From assembly GCA_034180045.1 (NCBI GenBank), contig JAXFOY010000002.1, positions 1-64,000 on the forward strand: a stretch of 64,000 nucleotides of DNA. The letters run 5' to 3'. A program made the position numbers and the translations under genes. How positions within the stretch are numbered: the first letter of the stretch is position 1; every line of letters begins with the position of its first letter. Below are positions 59,545 to 64,000 of the stretch, piece by piece. The stretch comes from Eubacterium_B sp034180045 (lineage in GTDB: Bacteria > Bacillota > Clostridia > Peptostreptococcales > Anaerovoracaceae). The notes below the pieces were generated by a model. That model had not been told where the DNA came from and searched no databases. It saw only the letters and a program-made list of their open reading frames with translations.

Positions 59545-60897
59545 ATGGACAAACGTACAGCAAGAAAGACATTTTTTAACAAATCAATGCTTATAGGCAT
59601 ACCGGTGATTTTACAAAATCTCATAAGTATAAGCTTGAATTTACTTGATACGATAATGATAGGTAGACTCGGTGAAAATGAAGTTGCAGCGGTAGGTGCA
59701 GCAAACCAGGTTTACTTTATATTTACCGTGAGTTTATTCGGTCTTTTTAGCGGTGCAGCAGTATATACTGCCCAGTATTGGGGAGCTAAGAATATAGAAG
59801 GTGTCCACAAAATGGTCGGAATCGATTATTTTGTAGGAAGTGTCTTGGCAATATTTGTAAGCGTTTTGAGCTGTTTTTTTGCAAATTATATCATACATAT
59901 TTTTTCATCGGATCAAGCAGTAGTTAAAATAGGCGCCGAATATCTTAGAATTGTTTGTATTTCATACATATTTGGAACTATTTCCATGGCAATTTCCTAT
60001 AATTGCAGAGCTGTTCAAAATCTTAGAGCGCCGACAATCATTACATTGATAGCTTTCTTTATGAATGCATTTCTAAATTATATTTTGATTTTCGGTGCGT
60101 TTGGAATACCTCAGCTAGGTGTGAAAGGTGCAGCTGTAGCTACATTGATTTCGAGAATTTTTGAATGCTTATCTCTTCTGTTATATATAATCTTTGATAA
60201 ATCGCATCCGCTGCATGCCAATTTGAGAAGTTTAAGTTCATTTAGTAAAGATATGTTTTTTCGAGTGATGAAAACGGCAATACCCGTTGTAGTTACAGAG
60301 GGAAGCTGGGCGCTTTCCTTTTCGCTTATTTTAGCTGCATACGGTAAGCTCGGGACTTCCGCACTTGCCGTTGCTCAGGTGGCAAATGTAGTCGTAAATC
60401 TATTGCAATCAGTATATTTTGGAGTTGGAAATTCTACGGCAGTTATAATCGGTGAGAGTTTAGGACAAAAAAATAAAGAGAAAGCACAGTATTTCGGAAA
60501 ACTTTCTCTAATTATGGTATTTATTCTCAATGTTGTTATAACCGTAATTTTATTGCTTTTCAGCAAGAGCATTGCCGGTATATATGCTTTCAATGCGGTG
60601 ACGACGGAGCTTCTGATTAAGACCATAATGATCGAAGCATTGCTTATAACTCCAAAGATGACGGCATATCTTTTTATTGTAGGAATTTTGCGTGCAGGTG
60701 GAGATACTCTTTTTTGCATGAAGCTGGAAATTTTTTGTAACTTATGTGTCAGTCTTCCTTTAGCATATTTGTGTGTACTCGTCTTCAAAACAAGCTTGCC
60801 GATGGCAATTGCTATTGTTGATATAGGAGATTTAATTAGAATTTTAGTGTGTTATCCGCGTTATAAGAGTAAGAAATGGATGAATATCTTCACCTAA
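59545..60897 (+). CDS. MATE-family efflux transporter, second copy
   Basis: A 450-residue transporter with twelve hydrophobic segments, clearly a paralogue of the one at 52350: both share LLDTIMIGRLGENE/MADTIMIGRLGEIE, GLFSGAAVYTAQYWG-like and ILRAGGDTLFCM motifs. ATG at 59545 is chosen since GGAGG ends five bases before it. Substrate unknown. It is convergent with maf, one base apart, leaving no room for a terminator. Confidence 0.9.
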   Translation: MDKRTARKTFFNKSMLIGIPVILQNLISISLNLLDTIMIGRLGENEVAAVGAANQVYFIFTVSLFGLFSGAAVYTAQYWGAKNIEGVHKMVGIDYFVGSVLAIFVSVLSCFFANYIIHIFSSDQAVVKIGAEYLRIVCISYIFGTISMAISYNCRAVQNLRAPTIITLIAFFMNAFLNYILIFGAFGIPQLGVKGAAVATLISRIFECLSLLLYIIFDKSHPLHANLRSLSSFSKDMFFRVMKTAIPVVVTEGSWALSFSLILAAYGKLGTSALAVAQVANVVVNLLQSVYFGVGNSTAVIIGESLGQKNKEKAQYFGKLSLIMVFILNVVITVILLLFSKSIAGIYAFNAVTTELLIKTIMIEALLITPKMTAYLFIVGILRAGGDTLFCMKLEIFCNLCVSLPLAYLCVLVFKTSLPMAIAIVDIGDLIRILVCYPRYKSKKWMNIFT

Positions 60898-60898
60898 G

Positions 60899-61501
60899 TT
60901 ATAGGTGAATCATTAAGCGTTCGGAAAGCTTTTGTATGGGTAGCCCCACCACATTTTCAAAACTGCCTTCAATGTGATCTATGTATTTTCCGAATATACC
61001 TTGTATCGCATATGCCCCGGCCTTGTCATAGGGTTCATCGCTTTTGATGTAATTTTCTATTTGCACGGGAGAAAGTTTCTTTACAAATACTTTTGTCTCA
61101 TCATAAAATACATCAAAACTCTTATAACTTGTGTTGCATATGCAAACTCCTGTAAAAACGCTATGTGATTTTCCTGATATGGAGCTAATCATTTCGCGAG
61201 CTTCATCTAAAGAAGACGGTTTTTCCATAATTGTTTTATGGGAAACTACAGTATCTGCGCTGATTATTAATGTCGAATTAGCATATTCGCGGCATTTTAA
61301 TGCGGCTTGACATTTTTTAAGTGCGAGAAACATTACTAAATCTTTTGCTGAATTTATTCCATGATGGCTTTCATCAGCAAAAACCGGCTCTACATCGAAC
61401 TTTAATCCGAGTTTTGACAGCAGTTCAGATCTTCGTGGTGATGCGGAGGACAAGACTATGTGAGGTATATTTTTTCCTTCAAAATTAAATTTCATTTTCA
61501 T
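60899..61501 (-). CDS. maf: Maf-family nucleoside triphosphate pyrophosphatase
   Basis: A 200-residue enzyme of the Maf/YhdE family that hydrolyses non-canonical or dTTP/UTP-type nucleotides, with a proposed role at division. Motifs are IVLSSASPRRSELLSKLGLKF, ADTVV in the middle, and the C-terminal DKAGAYAIQGIFGKYIDHIEGSFENVVGLPI. ATG at 61501 (minus strand) with GAAGG four bases before is the likely start. It converges on the MATE gene. Confidence 0.92.
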   Translation of the reverse strand: MKMKFNFEGKNIPHIVLSSASPRRSELLSKLGLKFDVEPVFADESHHGINSAKDLVMFLALKKCQAALKCREYANSTLIISADTVVSHKTIMEKPSSLDEAREMISSISGKSHSVFTGVCICNTSYKSFDVFYDETKVFVKKLSPVQIENYIKSDEPYDKAGAYAIQGIFGKYIDHIEGSFENVVGLPIQKLSERLMIHL

Positions 61502-61623
61502 CAAACCTTCGTTTTACTATGATATATATTTAATATAAGTTTTTTATACAGCCTATATGAAACTTAGATGGCAGTCGTATAATACTTGATTATACCCTAA
61601 AATGCTATTAGAATGGGGAAAGA

Positions 61624-61652
61624 TTTACATCAAATATATTTCGTGATATAAT
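61624..61652 (+). promoter_or_regulatory. Promoter of the LCP gene
   Basis: TTTACA (61624-61629) and TATAAT (61647-61652) are spaced by 17 bp, with an extended -10 TG. Confidence 0.7.
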
Positions 61653-61680
61653 AAGACATCGCTGTGAAGGAGTAAATTTA

Positions 61681-63045
61681 ATGAGCAGAATGGAAAAGAA
61701 AAGACAGCAGAAAGATGCAATGGAAGCTGCTGTTTCTAATAAAAAAAAGAAAAAAGGACGCCTGAAACTATATCAAAAAATTCTAATTGGAATACTGATA
61801 ATCGCTATACTGGTTGTGGGGCTGGGGTACGCATATCTGCAAAGTAAGCTGAATAAGCTTAATAGAGATTCAGTCGAAAATTTCACCAGCAAAGAACTTT
61901 CATGCGTCGATGTAGACGGGTATATCAATATACTTTTGATAGGTATAGATGCACGAGATATATCGGAATATAAAGATGCAAGGGCTGATGCCATTATAAT
62001 TGCAAGTATTGAAGAGAAGACCGGCAAAGTATATTTGACATCTATATATAGAGATACATATCTGAAGCTCGGTGACGAGAATCTATATGATAAAATTAAT
62101 CATTCCTTTGCAAATGGCGGAGCAAAGGAGACCATGAAGACAATTAATCAAGCTATGGATCTTAATATAAGCAAATATGTGTTATTTAATTTCAAGGCGG
62201 TTTCGGATGTTGTTAACGAGATGGACGGCATTACCGTAGATGTTGAGGACTACGAAATAGACGAGTTGAATAAGTACACATATGAGACTGCTTTGATTAT
62301 AGATACGGATAAGTACGAGATGGTTCGAGAAGCCGGAAAACAAAAGTTGACAGGGCCTCAGGCAGTTGCATATGGCAGAATTCGCAAAGGCGTTGGTGAT
62401 GATTTCAAGAGAACCGAAAGAATGCGTACTGTAATTAAAACTATACTGTCAAAGGTTAAAAAACAGAGTCTGCTAAAAATCGATGACCTGATAGATACCG
62501 TATTGCCTCAGATAAAGACAAATCTAAGCAACTCGGATATTCTGACCTTAGGTGCAAAACTTAAGGATTTCAATATTAAGGGCAGCAAAGGATTCCCTTA
62601 CACGGTGACAACTGGTTATCTGAACGGCGGGGCATATGTGTTCCCGGCAGATTTGGAGAATGATGTCATTGAGCTCCACAAAAAAGTCTTTGGAGATAAA
62701 AAATATAAACCTAGTAAAAAAATCTTAGAAATAAGCAACCAAATTATAAAGGATTTTAGCTTCTCAGAGGGGCAGGCAAGTATAGATCCGGAACAGATAA
62801 TAGAAAATCCTACCGCTCAACCTGAAGTGTTGGTGCCTGAACAATCGGTTGAACAGCCGAAAGCGCAGCCTGAAGTTCCACCGCCAAGCAATAATCAAGG
62901 CGGAAACGGTGAAAACACCCAACCGGGCGAGGGTAATAATCAAGGCGGGGGAACGTCGGAACCTAATCAGCCTCAACCAAACCCTAATCCGGGAACGGGA
63001 AACGAAGGACAAACCGAAAAGGGAAACAGCGAAACCAATCCATAA
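61681..63045 (+). CDS. LCP (LytR-CpsA-Psr) family polymer ligase
   Basis: A 454-residue membrane protein that attaches teichoic acids or capsular polymers from the undecaprenyl carrier to peptidoglycan. A basic N-terminus (1-28) and one membrane segment (about 32-55) are followed by the LCP domain with INILLIGIDAR, ADAIIIASIEEKTGKVYLTS, SIYRDTYLKL and GRIRKGVGDDFKRTERM, the Arg/Asp residues that bind the pyrophosphate lipid. The last 75 residues are a Pro/Asn/Gln/Gly-rich tail, perhaps a wall spacer. Its likely substrate is the ribitol-phosphate polymer of the 5563-14273 cluster. Confidence 0.9.
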   Translation: MSRMEKKRQQKDAMEAAVSNKKKKKGRLKLYQKILIGILIIAILVVGLGYAYLQSKLNKLNRDSVENFTSKELSCVDVDGYINILLIGIDARDISEYKDARADAIIIASIEEKTGKVYLTSIYRDTYLKLGDENLYDKINHSFANGGAKETMKTINQAMDLNISKYVLFNFKAVSDVVNEMDGITVDVEDYEIDELNKYTYETALIIDTDKYEMVREAGKQKLTGPQAVAYGRIRKGVGDDFKRTERMRTVIKTILSKVKKQSLLKIDDLIDTVLPQIKTNLSNSDILTLGAKLKDFNIKGSKGFPYTVTTGYLNGGAYVFPADLENDVIELHKKVFGDKKYKPSKKILEISNQIIKDFSFSEGQASIDPEQIIENPTAQPEVLVPEQSVEQPKAQPEVPPPSNNQGGNGENTQPGEGNNQGGGTSEPNQPQPNPNPGTGNEGQTEKGNSETNP

Positions 63046-63048
63046 AAT

Positions 63049-63091
63049 AAAACGCTCATTTATTGAAAATAATTCAGTAAATGAGCGTTTT
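63049..63091. terminator. Bidirectional terminator between the LCP gene and deoC
   Basis: A 19-bp stem with one wobble pair encloses AATAA. It begins with AAAA and ends with TTTT, so it can end transcription from both the LCP gene and convergent deoC. Confidence 0.9.
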
Positions 63092-63123
63092 GATATTGTG
63101 ATATTTTTCTCTGTTTTATATGT

Positions 63124-63807
63124 TCATTTCGCCTTATTTTTAAGCTCATTTATGATTTCCATGCTGCTGCTAACTCCAAGCCTGTCCGCACCTGCGTGTA
63201 TAAGAGCAAGCGCAGATTTTAGGTCTTTTATACCTCCGGAGGCCTTGATTTTAACAGAATTACCGCATTTACCTGATTCATCAATTCCCACTTTGATAAG
63301 TTCTATATCGCGTGTTGAGGCCCCTCGCGCGGAAAACCCCGTTGATGTTTTCACAAAATCTGCATTAGCAAGTGAGCATAGCTTGCTTGCCGATACAATT
63401 TCATCATCTGTGAGCAATGCGGTTTCGATGATGACTTTCAATATTACATTTTCTTTATGGCAAATATCCGACAAAGTTGATATTTCGCTATTGCAGTATG
63501 TGTAGTTACCGGACTTAAACTGCCCGATATTAATTACCATATCTATTTCATCCGCACCATCCTCAATCGCTTCAATGCATTCTGATTCTTTTGTTTTGGA
63601 TGAATTTGAACCAAGTGGAAATCCTACGACTGTAGCCACCTTGACTTTACTTGCCTCTAAATGTGATTTTGCGGTTTTGACATAAGAGGGGTTTACACAT
63701 ACGCAGTAAAAGTTGTTTTCCATTGCCTGACGGCACAGCAGCTCGATTTGATTGGCAGTAGCGTCTGCTTTCAAAAGTGTGTGGTCTATATATTCGTTTA
63801 GATTCAT
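63124..63807 (-). CDS. deoC: Deoxyribose-phosphate aldolase
   Basis: A 227-residue class I aldolase splitting 2-deoxyribose 5-phosphate into glyceraldehyde 3-phosphate and acetaldehyde in nucleoside breakdown. IDHTLLKADAT at the N-terminus, the ILKVIIETALL stretch with the Schiff-base Lys region, FVKTSTGFSARGAS and VKIKASGGIKDL are present. ATG at 63807 with AAGGAG six bases ahead is the start. An extended -10 promoter is seen upstream. Confidence 0.93.
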   Translation of the reverse strand: MNLNEYIDHTLLKADATANQIELLCRQAMENNFYCVCVNPSYVKTAKSHLEASKVKVATVVGFPLGSNSSKTKESECIEAIEDGADEIDMVINIGQFKSGNYTYCNSEISTLSDICHKENVILKVIIETALLTDDEIVSASKLCSLANADFVKTSTGFSARGASTRDIELIKVGIDESGKCGNSVKIKASGGIKDLKSALALIHAGADRLGVSSSMEIINELKNKAK

Positions 63808-63832
63808 ATGAAACTCCTTGTTGTTTTGATTT

Positions 63833-63841
63833 ATTATATCA
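63833..63841 (-). promoter_or_regulatory. Extended -10 promoter of deoC
   Basis: On the minus strand TGATATAAT gives a perfect -10 with extended TG. The -35 is poor. Confidence 0.5.
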
Positions 63842-63852
63842 TGTTTAGGGTA

Positions 63853-63881
63853 TTGACACATATATGTATTTATGATAAAAG
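63853..63881 (+). promoter_or_regulatory. Possible promoter of the CYTH gene
   Basis: TTGACA (63853-63858) and TAAAAG (63876-63881) are spaced by 17 bp, with TG at 63873-63874. It is divergent from the deoC promoter, only about 12 bases away. Confidence 0.45.
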
Positions 63882-63915
63882 AATTTTCTGTGCACTAATT
63901 GTTAGGAGAAGTTTT

Positions 63916-64000
63916 ATGGAAATAGAATTGAAGTTCAAACTGGAAAACAATATCGACATTGACGGTATTTTCAATGATTTTAGGATATTTGAAATATCGG
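63916..64000 (+). CDS. CYTH-domain protein (partial, runs off the window)
   Basis: The first 28 codons of a gene cut by the window end. It starts MEIELKFKLEN, the ExExK signature of CYTH enzymes (class IV adenylate cyclases, inorganic or thiamine triphosphatases). TTAGGAG lies eight bases before the ATG. The rest of the protein is not visible, so the exact activity cannot be given. Confidence 0.7.
   Translation, partial: MEIELKFKLENNIDIDGIFNDFRIFEIS

Noticed and set aside
1..64000. CRISPR arrays, tRNA or rRNA genes, complete insertion sequences
   Set aside because: No regularly spaced long repeats, cloverleaf-like intergenic segments, rRNA motifs or transposase genes were seen.

Overview
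The window comes from the chromosome of a low-GC, Gram-positive anaerobe of the class Clostridia. The signs are PolC as replicative polymerase, RNase Y, a nifZ-thiI type pair, an L20-type leader before infC, the MEP isoprenoid route, and a butyryl-CoA dehydrogenase/Etf module typical of butyrate-forming clostridia. No sporulation gene is visible. A relative of Eubacteriales family XIII / Anaerovoracaceae is my guess, not something the sequence proves. No tRNA, rRNA or CRISPR array was recognised.

Layout. 1-345: a GC-rich scrap that may be the end of a mobile-element recombinase, a terminator and a strong promoter. 345-5451: xpaC-telA; a DUF134/NifX-like fusion protein behind a promoter holding two palindromes; a lipoprotein barnase with its barstar; a LysO-type exporter. 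5563-14273: a seven-gene cell-surface polymer operon (flippase, two CDP-alditol phosphotransferases, a Wzy-like polymerase, TarI, TarJ, a glycosyltransferase), read as a ribitol-phosphate polymer made by flippase/polymerase logic. 14362-15279: trxB.

15369-25301: the conserved block pyrH-frr-uppS-cdsA-dxr-rseP-ispG-polC. The PolC lacks the 3'-5' exonuclease domain normally set inside its PHP domain, while all nine PHP metal ligands appear intact. 25302-27700: a small accessory island between polC and rimP, which are neighbours in many Firmicutes. It has a mobile-element scar, sdpR-sdpI, a stand-alone LytTR regulator with four upstream repeats at exact 20-bp spacing, and mscL.

27708-37422: the translation block rimP-nusA-ylxR-ylxQ-infB-rbfA-nrnA-truB-ribF, then infC-rpmI-rplT behind an L20-type leader, with infC starting at AUU. 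37490-43493: a HAD phosphatase, coaBC, a small Cys-rich membrane protein, a membrane-anchored trigger-factor-like foldase, nrdR, cmk and radC. 43547-50533: the elongation set mreBCD-pbp2-minD, with rodA convergent. 50665-56086: rny, a MATE exporter, and a cysteine desulfurase paired with thiI. 56345-59428: bcd-etfB-etfA. 59545-64000: a second MATE exporter, maf, an LCP-family ligase, deoC and the start of a CYTH-domain gene.

Most of the window is conserved housekeeping. The best candidates for something new are the exonuclease-less PolC, the LytTR repeat array inside the polC-rimP island, the lipoprotein barnase pair, the DUF134/NifX fusion with its operator, and the flippase/polymerase ribitol-phosphate cluster.
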